A stretch of DNA of 5,615 bases, from NCBI GenBank assembly GCA_000434175.1, contig HF999764.1:1-5615 (forward strand), written 5' to 3'. The position numbers were made by a program, and so were the translations under genes. This DNA is from Mycoplasma sp. CAG:611. GTDB taxonomy: Bacteria > Bacillota_I > Bacilli_A > RF39 > UBA660. The first letter of the stretch is position 1. Each line of letters opens with the position of its first letter. Below the pieces are notes generated by a model that saw only the letters and a program-made list of their open reading frames with translations, searched no databases and was not told the DNA's origin. Of the stretch, positions 1 through 5,587 are shown piece by piece.

Positions 1-489
<489 letters not shown>

Positions 490-540
490 CTAATTGATAT
501 TAATGGTTATATATTTTGATTTTATACATTATCTTAGTTT

Positions 541-560
541 TCAGAGAATTATTTCTCTAA
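541..560 (+). other. Hairpin in the 23S-5S spacer
   Basis: AGAGAA (543-548) pairs with TTCTCT (553-558) around a TTAT loop, in the otherwise AT-rich 80-base spacer between 23S and 5S. There is no U-tract directly after a strong stem, so I read it as a spacer or processing hairpin in the rRNA precursor rather than a terminator. The stem is only six base pairs, so this is a modest call. Confidence 0.4.
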
Positions 561-569
561 ATTTTATTT

Positions 570-676
570 CATTAGTGACGATAGCAAAGAGGGTACACCT
601 AGTCCCATCCCGAACCTAGAAGTTAAGCTCTTTAACGCCGAAGATAGTATAATGCTAAAATAGGTAGTCGCTAATG
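570..676 (+). rRNA. rrf: 5S ribosomal RNA, short form
   Basis: The ends form a ten-pair helix I: CATTAGTGAC (570-579) against GTCGCTAATG (667-676), with one G-U pair. The conserved CCCATCCCGAACC (604-616) and AAGTTAAGC (620-628) are present. The RNA is about 107 nt, against about 116 in Bacillus. The loss falls in the helix IV/V arm: about 25 bases run from GATAG (643) to GGTAG (667), where Bacillus subtilis has about 35. Mycoplasma 5S RNAs are shortened in the same place, so this is probably a lineage feature and not damage. A run of eight T (678-685) starts one base after the gene and may help end the rRNA transcript. No separate terminator hairpin is visible. The exact mature ends may differ by a base. 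Confidence 0.95.
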
Positions 677-705
677 ATTTTTTTTATGCAAAAATATTAA
701 TAATA

Positions 706-735
706 TTGACTTTATATATATTAATGTGTTATATT
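706..735 (+). promoter_or_regulatory. Promoter of the tyrS T-box transcript
   Basis: The -35 box TTGACT (706-711) and the -10 box TATATT (730-735) are separated by 18 bases. A TG dinucleotide one base before the -10 (727-728) makes it an extended -10 promoter. The expected start near 741-743 lies just before the first strand of T-box Stem I at 747. tyrS therefore appears to have its own sigma-A-type promoter and not to depend on rRNA read-through. Confidence 0.75.
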
Positions 736-741
736 TAATTC

Positions 742-946
742 ATAAATTTAGTATTGATAGAACTTTAGTAGTTTTGTAAATAGTAATAAGAAAATTCATG
801 GTTGTTGAAAATGAATCAAATTTATAAAATGAAATACAATTCTTGAACTAAATCGTTACTCGCGTTAAGAGAAAAAGGTAATATTAATATTATAAAGTAG
901 AATGGTACCACGAATAGTTCGTTTCTATATTTATAATATTTTTTTT
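742..946 (+). promoter_or_regulatory. Tyrosine T-box leader of tyrS
   Basis: A T-box riboswitch senses uncharged tRNA and lets transcription continue when the amino acid is short. Stem I can be folded fully. Its base TTTAGT/ACTAAA (747-752/847-852) is followed by a kink-turn with bulge ATT (753-755) and tandem GA pairs (756-757 and 845-846). Next come AGAA/TTCT (759-762/840-843) and the specifier loop with its AGTA (767-770) and GAA (831-833) sides, then a nine-pair helix (772-780/821-829) and a distal hairpin ATTCAT/ATGAAT (794-799/811-816). The specifier is TAC (835-837), a Tyr codon followed by A. The T-box bulge TGGTACC (903-909) fits the ACCA end of tRNA-Tyr. A plausible antiterminator pairs TCGT (853-856) with ACGA (910-913). 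Only 33 bases separate Stem I from the terminator, so Stem II and IIA/B appear to be absent. Confidence 0.93.
886..946 (+). terminator. Conditional terminator of the tyrS T-box
   Basis: AATATTATAAA (886-896) pairs with TTTATAATATT (930-940). Inside it, TAGAA (898-902) pairs with TTCTA (923-927) and ACGAA (910-914) with TTCGT (918-922). Eight T follow (939-946). The inner strands at 898-902 and 910-914 are also needed for the antiterminator, so the two structures exclude each other. Uncharged tRNA-Tyr should favour read-through into tyrS. Confidence 0.88.
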
Positions 947-963
947 GAAAGGAAGGTATTTTT

Positions 964-2172
964 ATGAATTTATATGAAGATTTAATGTATCGTGGACTTA
1001 TTAAGGATTTTAGCGATCCAGAGTTAAAAGATAAATTAAATAATGAGAAACTAACATTTTATATTGGAACAGATCCTACAGCAGATTCAATGCATATAGG
1101 ACATTTTAGTTCGTTTTTAATCGCATCAAGGCTTGCTAAATATGGTCATCATCCTATTCTTTTAATTGGGGGTGCTACAGGCTTAATTGGAGATCCAAAG
1201 CCTAGTAAAGAACGTCCAATGATATCAAAAGAACAAGTTTTAAAAAATGTTGAAGGTTTAACAAAACAAGCAAAAGAAATATTTGGTTTTGATGTAGTTA
1301 ATAATTATGACTGGTCCAAAGAAATTAACTTTTTAGATTTCTTTAGGGAATATGGAAAATATATAAATGTTAATTATATGCTTGATAAAGATATAATAAA
1401 AAGGAGATTAGATGAAGGAATTACATATTGTGAATTTTCTTATATGTTAATGCAAGCAATGGATTTCGTTCATTTGTATCAAAATAAAGGTGTTACACTT
1501 CAAGTAGCAGGTTCGGACCAATGGGGTAATATCACTACAGGTATTGAACTTGCTCGTAAAAAATTAGATGTAAAACTATATGGCTTTACAATGCCTTTAA
1601 TTTTAGATTCAAATGGTGTTAAATTTGGAAAAACTGAAGGTAATGCTTTATGGCTTGATGAAACTAAGACTTCTTCTTATGAATTATATCAATATTTAAT
1701 CAACACTGATGATAAAATGGTAATAGATTATTTAAAAAAATTAACATTCTTATCAAAAGAAGAAATTGAAAATATAGAACAAGAACATTTTAAAACCCCA
1801 GAAAAGCGTCTAGCACAAGAAAAACTTGCTGAAGAGGTAATAACATTCCTTCATGGAAAAAATTCATTTGACAAGGCAAAACATATCTCTAAAGTATTAT
1901 TTTCAGGTGATGTTAATGAACTTAGTGATGAAGAGATAGAAGATGCTTTTAAACAATTCGATAAATTAAAATTAGAAAATTTACCACTTATAGATTTATT
2001 AGTTTCTAATTCTGTAGCATCATCTAAAAGAGAAGCAAGAGAATTTATTAAAAATAATGCAATTACATTAAATGGTGAAGTTATTAATGATGAAAATTAT
2101 ATAATAGATAACAATAGAAAGTACAACATAATAAGAAGAGGAAAGAAAAAATATTATATATTTGAAAAATAA
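964..2172 (+). CDS. tyrS: Tyrosyl-tRNA synthetase
   Basis: This cytosolic class Ic enzyme charges tRNA-Tyr with tyrosine using ATP. At 402 residues it is slightly shorter than the usual 410-425. The Rossmann catalytic domain carries the HIGH motif at 44-47 (DPTADSMHIGH) and the KMSKS-type motif KFGKT at 220-224. By comparison with the Geobacillus enzyme, the tyrosine-binding residues are Y33, D77 (GLIGDP), Y160, Q164, D167 and D185 (GSDQWGN). All are present, so the enzyme should be active. The alpha-helical anticodon-binding part follows, and an S4 RNA-binding domain spans about 338-402. The start is fixed by AAAGGAAGG at 948-956, seven bases before ATG. The gene is controlled by the Tyr T-box leader directly upstream and ends in a strong hairpin. 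It is the ordinary TyrS type; the match is unambiguous. Confidence 0.98.
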   Translation: MNLYEDLMYRGLIKDFSDPELKDKLNNEKLTFYIGTDPTADSMHIGHFSSFLIASRLAKYGHHPILLIGGATGLIGDPKPSKERPMISKEQVLKNVEGLTKQAKEIFGFDVVNNYDWSKEINFLDFFREYGKYINVNYMLDKDIIKRRLDEGITYCEFSYMLMQAMDFVHLYQNKGVTLQVAGSDQWGNITTGIELARKKLDVKLYGFTMPLILDSNGVKFGKTEGNALWLDETKTSSYELYQYLINTDDKMVIDYLKKLTFLSKEEIENIEQEHFKTPEKRLAQEKLAEEVITFLHGKNSFDKAKHISKVLFSGDVNELSDEEIEDAFKQFDKLKLENLPLIDLLVSNSVASSKREAREFIKNNAITLNGEVINDENYIIDNNRKYNIIRRGKKKYYIFEK

Positions 2173-2214
2173 AAAAAGATAGCTTTCAAAATTGATTTTG
2201 AAAGCTATCTTTTT
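2173..2214. terminator. Bidirectional terminator between tyrS and the convergent gene
   Basis: AGATAGCTTTCAAAA (2177-2191) pairs perfectly with TTTTGAAAGCTATCT (2196-2210) around the loop TTGA. The A-tract on the left and the T-tract on the right extend the stem and serve as U-tracts on either strand. It begins right after the tyrS stop and touches the stop codon of the minus-strand gene, so it should end both convergent transcripts. Confidence 0.9.
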
Positions 2215-2686
2215 AATTATTATTTAATCTATTTATAATAAGTGCAATTACAATAAGAATATAACCAATTAAAGATATATAAATATTAAAATTAAATATT
2301 GGTGTAATTCTTAAAATTAAGATTGATACAGTTGTTCCTATAATTGATGCGACAACAAGTGATATAATATTAATAAAATTATCTTTCTTATTAAATAATA
2401 TTTCACTTCCATATTTAATTATATAAATAATTGCACAAGATATAAATAAGTTTGTAAGAAGTGAAAATATAAAATTAGGATTCTTTCCAAAAATAGGTAG
2501 TTCAAATAATCCCCAAATAACAATAGGTATATTTAATATACTAATATCATTAAATAAATGATTATTATTTGTTGAATAAATAAAATTAGTTATTTTGTTT
2601 ATTGGAAAAAATTCATATATATAATTTATAAATATTCCTGCGGTTAAGATAAATACAATTCCAAATATAAGAAAAAACAAATACAT
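2213..2686 (-). CDS. Five-helix membrane protein, DUF6512-like
   Basis: The protein has 157 residues, almost all hydrophobic, with likely membrane helices near residues 3-23, 48-66, 72-92, 104-125 and 134-152. Function is unknown. The layout and scattered residues (YIYE at 22-25, NKITNF at 30-35, then FND...IPIVIWGLFE at 46-62) recall what I remember of DUF6512, small uncharacterised membrane proteins of Firmicutes whose members carry a PVNESVWEHLKL-type stretch there. This assignment is from memory and is uncertain. The start is supported by AAAGGGG (minus strand, 2700-2694) and by a clear promoter upstream. The gene is convergent with tyrS, shares its terminator and is divergent from the AAA+ operon. 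It is probably a single-gene transcript. Confidence 0.8.
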   Translation of the reverse strand: MYLFFLIFGIVFILTAGIFINYIYEFFPINKITNFIYSTNNNHLFNDISILNIPIVIWGLFELPIFGKNPNFIFSLLTNLFISCAIIYIIKYGSEILFNKKDNFINIISLVVASIIGTTVSILILRITPIFNFNIYISLIGYILIVIALIINRLNNN

Positions 2687-2720
2687 ATATCTACCCCTTT
2701 CATATTTTATTCTTATAACA

Positions 2721-2749
2721 ATTATAACTTAATTTAGTTAAAAGTTCAA
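2721..2749 (-). promoter_or_regulatory. Promoter of the DUF6512-like gene
   Basis: On the minus strand, TTGAAC (2749-2744) and a perfect TATAAT (2726-2721) are separated by 17 bases. The expected start near 2714 gives a leader of about 28 bases carrying the ribosome-binding site AAAGGGG. It has no TG extension. Confidence 0.8.
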
Positions 2750-2757
2750 ATAAATTA

Positions 2758-2786
2758 TTGTATAAATGTTAAAATTCAATTATACT
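2758..2786 (+). promoter_or_regulatory. Promoter of the AAA+/membrane-protein operon
   Basis: TTGTAT (2758-2763) and TATACT (2781-2786) are separated by 17 bases. The expected start near 2793 gives a leader of about 30 bases with AAAGGA at 2807-2812 before the ATG. The -35 boxes of this promoter and of the divergent one are only eight bases apart, so the polymerases would compete or be controlled together. Confidence 0.65.
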
Positions 2787-2823
2787 AATAATATAAGATA
2801 TAAGTGAAAGGACATGATTTTTT

Positions 2824-3753
2824 ATGCAAGAAAATGAATATAGTATTATAAATCGTTATGGAGATAATTTTACTTCGAAAACATATATAACTAATCCAGC
2901 GATAGGAAGAGAAGATGAATTAAAAAAATTAATATTAGTTTTGTTAACACCGGATAAATCTGCTATATTAACTGGTAAACCTGGTATTGGTAAAACTGCT
3001 ATAGTGGAAGGACTTGCATATAAAATACAAAAAGATGAAGTTCCTGATGCTTTAAAAGGTTATGAAATTGTTAAAATAGATACACAAGCTTTGGTAGGTA
3101 CAGTTAAAGATACTGGGGATACAAGAGTTCAAGCTTTAATTGATGAAATTAAAACAAAAGAAAAATTTATTTTGTTTGTTGATGAAATCCATACTTTAAT
3201 TAATTCTAATAGTGATAATGCACTTGATTTTGCTAATATGTTTAAAACAGGTTTAGGACGTGGTGATATAAAAGTAATCGGTGCAACAACATCAAATGAA
3301 TATGAAAGATATATCTTAAAAGATAAAGCATTCGTAAGAAGATTTACTAAAATAGAAGTGGAAGAACCTGATAGAGAAATGACTATAAAAATTCTTATGG
3401 GTACTCTTCCTAAAATAGAAAAAAATATGAATGCTAAATTAGCATATACAAGTTTTATTCAAGAAAAAATAATGGCTTTCATCGTTGATATTACTAAAGA
3501 ATTTAATAGAGTTTATGAAACAGAAGGAAGATATCCTGATATAGCATTAACCCTTCTTACACAAGCATTTTCTGAAGCTGTTTTTGATAATAAACAAATA
3601 GTAACAATAGAACATATAGAAAAAGCAATAAAAAATAGTACTGCTATATATCCTGATGTTATAAATAAAGGTATTGTAAGTTTAAGAGAAGAGTTTAAAG
3701 ATTTATTTAAACAGGAAGAAGATTTAAGAAAGGATTTTTTTAAAAATGAATAA
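2824..3753 (+). CDS. Stand-alone Clp-type AAA+ ATPase (ClpB/ClpC D1-like)
   Basis: This 309-residue protein matches only the first AAA+ module (D1) of the ClpA/B/C chaperones. It shows the D1 entry motif IGRED (27-31), Walker A GKPGIGKT (51-58), Walker B FILFVDEIH (115-123, with E121 catalytic) and sensor 1 GATTSNEY (153-160). The arginine-finger pair is R172-R173 in AFVRRF, and a small helical domain includes RYPDIA (236-241), like the LPDKAID of ClpB. It lacks the Clp N-domain, the middle coiled coil and D2, which ClpB (about 860 residues) would have. The ClpB pore loop GAKYRGEFEER is replaced by GTVKDTGDTR (92-101), one residue shorter and without the aromatic. ATPase activity looks intact, but ClpB-style threading of substrates is doubtful. 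It starts at an ATG 11 bases after AAAGGA and overlaps the next gene by eight bases, suggesting the membrane protein is a partner. The role is unknown; it is not clpB itself. Confidence 0.9.
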   Translation: MQENEYSIINRYGDNFTSKTYITNPAIGREDELKKLILVLLTPDKSAILTGKPGIGKTAIVEGLAYKIQKDEVPDALKGYEIVKIDTQALVGTVKDTGDTRVQALIDEIKTKEKFILFVDEIHTLINSNSDNALDFANMFKTGLGRGDIKVIGATTSNEYERYILKDKAFVRRFTKIEVEEPDREMTIKILMGTLPKIEKNMNAKLAYTSFIQEKIMAFIVDITKEFNRVYETEGRYPDIALTLLTQAFSEAVFDNKQIVTIEHIEKAIKNSTAIYPDVINKGIVSLREEFKDLFKQEEDLRKDFFKNE

Positions 3754-4132
3754 GTTAAGTAGTATTATATATCGTTTAAGAAATATATTGTTTATTCTTT
3801 TTATGATAGGTCTTATAAGATTAATCCCTAATATTAAAGAATTAGATTTTATAGGAACAATATTTATAATTTTTGTAATTGTTTATCTTTTACTTGATTT
3901 GTATTTTTATGGATGTAAAAATAAATATTTAAATAATAATAATTTTCAAAATATATTAGTTATATTATTATATATTTATGTGTTTATTGTTTCACAAAAA
4001 TATATTAATTCAATTAATGATTTTACTTATACAATTGATAATATGTATTATTTAATAAATTATATAATAATAGTTTTAGCATTTATATGTATAAGTGTTA
4101 ATAACTTTATATTACTTTCAACAAAAAAATAG
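3746..4132 (+). CDS. Small four-helix membrane protein
   Basis: I do not recognise this 128-residue protein. It has a short basic N-terminus (K3, R10, R12) and four likely membrane helices at about 12-29, 35-56, 67-84 and 101-124. A polar N/K-rich loop lies at 57-66 (GCKNKYLNNN). No catalytic motif is visible. The ATG lies inside the last codons of the AAA+ gene, in another frame, giving an eight-base overlap. AAAGGA (3729-3734) is 11 bases upstream, and there is no room for a separate promoter. The two are therefore very likely cotranscribed and translationally coupled. The TAG stop lies within the convergent terminator. Confidence 0.8.
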   Translation: MNKLSSIIYRLRNILFILFMIGLIRLIPNIKELDFIGTIFIIFVIVYLLLDLYFYGCKNKYLNNNNFQNILVILLYIYVFIVSQKYINSINDFTYTIDNMYYLINYIIIVLAFICISVNNFILLSTKK

Positions 4133-4150
4133 TTTTTTAACTATTTTTTT
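4123..4150. terminator. AT-rich bidirectional terminator between operons
   Basis: AAAAAAATAGTT (4123-4134) pairs with AACTATTTTTTT (4139-4150) around TTTT. There are twelve pairs but only one is G-C, so the hairpin is weak. Its place between two convergent stop codons, and tracts that suit both strands, make a terminator role likely. Confidence 0.6.
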
Positions 4151-4703
4151 TATACATATTCATATATTCATTATATAATTCTTTAAATCTAGTAAAATGT
4201 ACTATTTCTCTTTGTCTTAAAAACAAAAGTGGTGCAATGACATCTGGATCGTTTGTTAAATCTATTAAATTTTCATATGTAGCGCGTGCTTTTTGTTCTG
4301 CAGCCATATCTTCAGATAAATCGGCGATAGGATCACCAGTAGTGGCAAAGTATGCTACAGTAAAAGGTACACCATTAGCATCTGTTGGATATAACGCTTT
4401 TTTATGTTCAGCATAATGAGTATCAAGTCCAGCTTGTTTTAATTCTTCAAGTGTTGCATCTTTCATTAGTTGATAAAGCATTGTAGAAATCATTTCAACA
4501 TGACCTAGTTCTTCTGTACCAATATCAGTTAAAAGAGCTTTTCCTTTATCAGTAGGCATTGTATATCTTTGATTTAAATACCTAAGAGCAGCAGCAAGTT
4601 CTCCATTAGCACCACCATATTGAGTAATAATAGTTTTAGCAAGATTTAGATCTTTTCTTTTTATATTAATAGGATATTGTAATTTTTTTTCATATTTCCA
4701 CAT
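4137..4703 (-). CDS. cotJC: CotJC, manganese-catalase family spore coat protein
   Basis: At 188 residues this is the usual CotJC length. The ferritin-like four-helix bundle carries the dimanganese ligands of Mn catalases. These are E35 (GELAAA), E65 and H68 (EELGHVE), E136 (AAEQKAR) and H169, with E166 nearby (REIVHF). They match E35, E66, H69, E148 and H181 of the Lactobacillus enzyme, so hydrogen-peroxide disproportionation is plausible. In Bacillus subtilis, CotJC is part of the cotJ operon, made in the mother cell and placed in the inner coat. The start overlaps the stop of the upstream CotJA-CotJB gene as TAATG, with a strong GGGAGGTGA site (4719-4711) seven bases ahead. This means translational coupling. 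It ends at a hairpin shared with the opposing operon. Confidence 0.95.
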   Translation of the reverse strand: MWKYEKKLQYPINIKRKDLNLAKTIITQYGGANGELAAALRYLNQRYTMPTDKGKALLTDIGTEELGHVEMISTMLYQLMKDATLEELKQAGLDTHYAEHKKALYPTDANGVPFTVAYFATTGDPIADLSEDMAAEQKARATYENLIDLTNDPDVIAPLLFLRQREIVHFTRFKELYNEYMNMYKKNS

Positions 4704-5110
4704 TACTTATTCACCTCCCAAGGAAAAGATGAGTCCCAATTCCATGGTGTTTTGTTTAGTGTTTCACTATACGTTGTAATAGCACCATATTTTGTTTCAT
4801 AATTTTTCTTAGCAGTTTCATATTCTTTTAAATATTTATCTCTTAAATTAAGCATATTAGTATCATTTGGGTAGATATCTAAATATAAATTTAAGTCAAC
4901 TAAGTTAAAATCATATATTTGAAGTAATAACATCATATAATCTTTTTCATTGTTTGGATTTATTTCATATGGTTTATAATTTTTATAAGGATCATATAAG
5001 TTATCAAATATATTACCACGTATAAATCCTTTATATGGATCTATATTATTATTTACATTATTATTAGAGTAATTATAATTGTTAAAATCATAATCATAAT
5101 AGTTATTCAT
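4703..5110 (-). CDS. cotJA-cotJB: CotJA-CotJB fusion protein
   Basis: This 135-residue protein appears to join two coat proteins that are separate in Bacillus subtilis. Residues 2-23 are an N/Y-rich head. Residues 24-45 carry a CotJA-like signature (PYKGFIRGNIFDNLYDPYKN). Residues about 59-135 match CotJB, with LLLQIYDFNLVDLNLYLD, KYGAI and the C-terminal PWNW...FPWEV. No Shine-Dalgarno site precedes the internal methionines at the CotJB boundary, so separate CotJB translation looks unlikely. I chose the ATG at 5110 because GGGAGG (5125-5120) lies nine bases before it. An in-frame ATG at 5128 would add six residues, but that would place this site inside the coding sequence. CotJA and CotJB act with CotJC in coat assembly. 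No confident promoter is visible; CATTCAAT (minus, 5160-5153) resembles a sigma-E -10 box, the factor that controls cotJ in Bacillus subtilis. Confidence 0.88.
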   Translation of the reverse strand: MNNYYDYDFNNYNYSNNNVNNNIDPYKGFIRGNIFDNLYDPYKNYKPYEINPNNEKDYMMLLLQIYDFNLVDLNLYLDIYPNDTNMLNLRDKYLKEYETAKKNYETKYGAITTYSETLNKTPWNWDSSFPWEVNK

Positions 5111-5239
5111 AATATTTTTCCTCCCCATATTAGGTTATGTTTATCATTTTTTATTGAATGGGTTAATAACTATAAATAATAAAAATGTGTATTATTTTTA
5201 TTTATTGGAATAGAATATTTAGCAGATGATGTATCTGAT
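5111..5239. other. Intergenic stretch upstream of the cotJ operon
   Basis: This AT-rich stretch contains the ribosome-binding site of the CotJA-CotJB gene at its left end and no reading frame worth reporting. The cotJ promoter should lie here on the minus strand. The best candidate is CATTCAAT (5160-5153), one mismatch from the sigma-E -10 consensus CATACAnT, but I see no matching -35 at the right distance. A five-pair inverted repeat, CAGAT/ATCTG (5223-5227/5233-5237), lies just before the -35 box of the next promoter and could be a small operator. Confidence 0.4.
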
Positions 5240-5268
5240 TTGACATTGCTATTTAATTATGGTATATT
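5240..5268 (+). promoter_or_regulatory. Strong promoter of the hairpin RNA
   Basis: A perfect TTGACA (5240-5245) and TATATT (5263-5268) are separated by 17 bases. A TG one base before the -10 (5260-5261) makes it an extended -10 promoter. It is the strongest-looking promoter in the window, yet no coding sequence follows. The expected start near 5275 sits at the foot of the hairpin downstream. Confidence 0.8.
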
Positions 5269-5274
5269 ACTTGC

Positions 5275-5328
5275 ATAAAGAAGTGTTGAGGTTCCCAGAT
5301 TGGATGGGAAGTTTAGTACTTCTTTTTT
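5275..5328 (+). ncRNA. Candidate ~54-nt hairpin small RNA
   Basis: The predicted transcript is almost entirely one hairpin ending in a U-tract. The lower stem AAAGAAGT/ACTTCTTT (5277-5284/5318-5325) has eight pairs. A symmetric seven-by-seven internal loop follows (GTTGAGG at 5285-5291, GTTTAGT at 5311-5317). The upper stem TTCCC/GGGAA (5292-5296/5306-5310) carries the nine-base loop AGATTGGAT. Six T at 5323-5328 could end transcription. A consensus promoter directly upstream, no reading frame and a built-in terminator suggest an independent small RNA. I do not recognise a known family: it lacks the conserved tip of SRP RNA and the features of 6S RNA, PreQ1, fluoride or purine elements. It could instead be a terminated nonproductive transcript. 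The class is inferred from structure only. Confidence 0.55.
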
Positions 5329-5397
5329 ATTATAACAGGATAAATAAGTAATTTATTATATTTTCACTAAATTTTTATAAAGTTTATATGTTAAGTC

Positions 5398-5426
5398 TTG
5401 CAAAAGTGTTAATTTAATGTTATCAT
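5398..5426 (+). promoter_or_regulatory. Promoter of tRNA-His
   Basis: TTGCAA (5398-5403) and TATCAT (5421-5426) are separated by 17 bases, with TG one base before the -10 (5418-5419). The start near 5433 gives a short 5' leader of about 14 bases before the tRNA. It lies about 70 bases after the hairpin RNA's U-tract, so the tRNA is expected to be transcribed independently. Confidence 0.7.
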
Positions 5427-5446
5427 ATAAAAGTAATAATTTTTAT

Positions 5447-5523
5447 GGCGATATTGGTGAAGTGGTTAACACGCTTGTCTGTGGAACAAGTATGCATGAG
5501 TTCGATCCTCATATATCGCCCCA
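5447..5523 (+). tRNA. tRNA-His (anticodon GTG)
   Basis: The acceptor stem GCGATAT/ATATCGC (5448-5454/5513-5519) is perfect. The extra 5' G (5447) opposite C73 (5520) is the identity mark of histidine tRNA. The D arm is 5457-5472. The anticodon stem CTTGT/ACAAG (5474-5478/5486-5490) frames the loop CTGTGGA, with GTG at 5481-5483. The T arm is ATGAG/CTCAT (5496-5500/5508-5512) with loop TTCGATC. The CCA end is encoded (5521-5523). It reads His codons CAC and CAT. The gene stands alone, with its own promoter and terminator. Confidence 0.97.
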
Positions 5524-5560
5524 TTGTGAAATGTGCTCGAACTTTTCGAGTTTGATAAAT

Positions 5561-5587
5561 ACTAATCCAAATTGGATTAGTTTTTTT
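5561..5587 (+). terminator. Terminator after tRNA-His
   Basis: ACTAATCC (5561-5568) pairs with GGATTAGT (5574-5581) around AAATT, followed by T through 5587. An extra small hairpin, CTCGAA/TTCGAG (5536-5541/5545-5550), lies between the tRNA and this terminator and may mark the trailer for 3' processing. Nothing further is visible to the end of the window. Confidence 0.85.

Noticed and set aside
692..705. AATATT-rich inverted repeat after the 5S gene as a terminator
   Set aside because: The stem is all A-T, short, and not followed by a T-tract; it also abuts the -35 box of the tyrS promoter.
964..5110. Use of TGA as a Trp codon, as in mycoplasmas
   Set aside because: Conserved Trp positions in TyrS and CotJB are TGG, and no in-frame TGA interrupts any gene.
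5111..5128. Longer start of the CotJA-CotJB gene at the ATG ending at 5128
   Set aside because: The only good Shine-Dalgarno sequence, GGGAGG, would lie within its second and third codons; it is correctly spaced for the ATG at 5110.
5131..5139. Sigma-K-like -10 box CATAACCTA on the minus strand before cotJ
   Set aside because: It fits CATAnnnTA, but no AC -35 sits at the right distance and the implied start near 5124 would fall inside the ribosome-binding site.
5302..5309. GGATGGGA in the hairpin RNA is complementary to TCCCATCC in the 5S rRNA (603-610)
   Set aside because: Eight bases is short enough for chance, half of it is tied up in the upper stem, and no mechanism suggests pairing with 5S.
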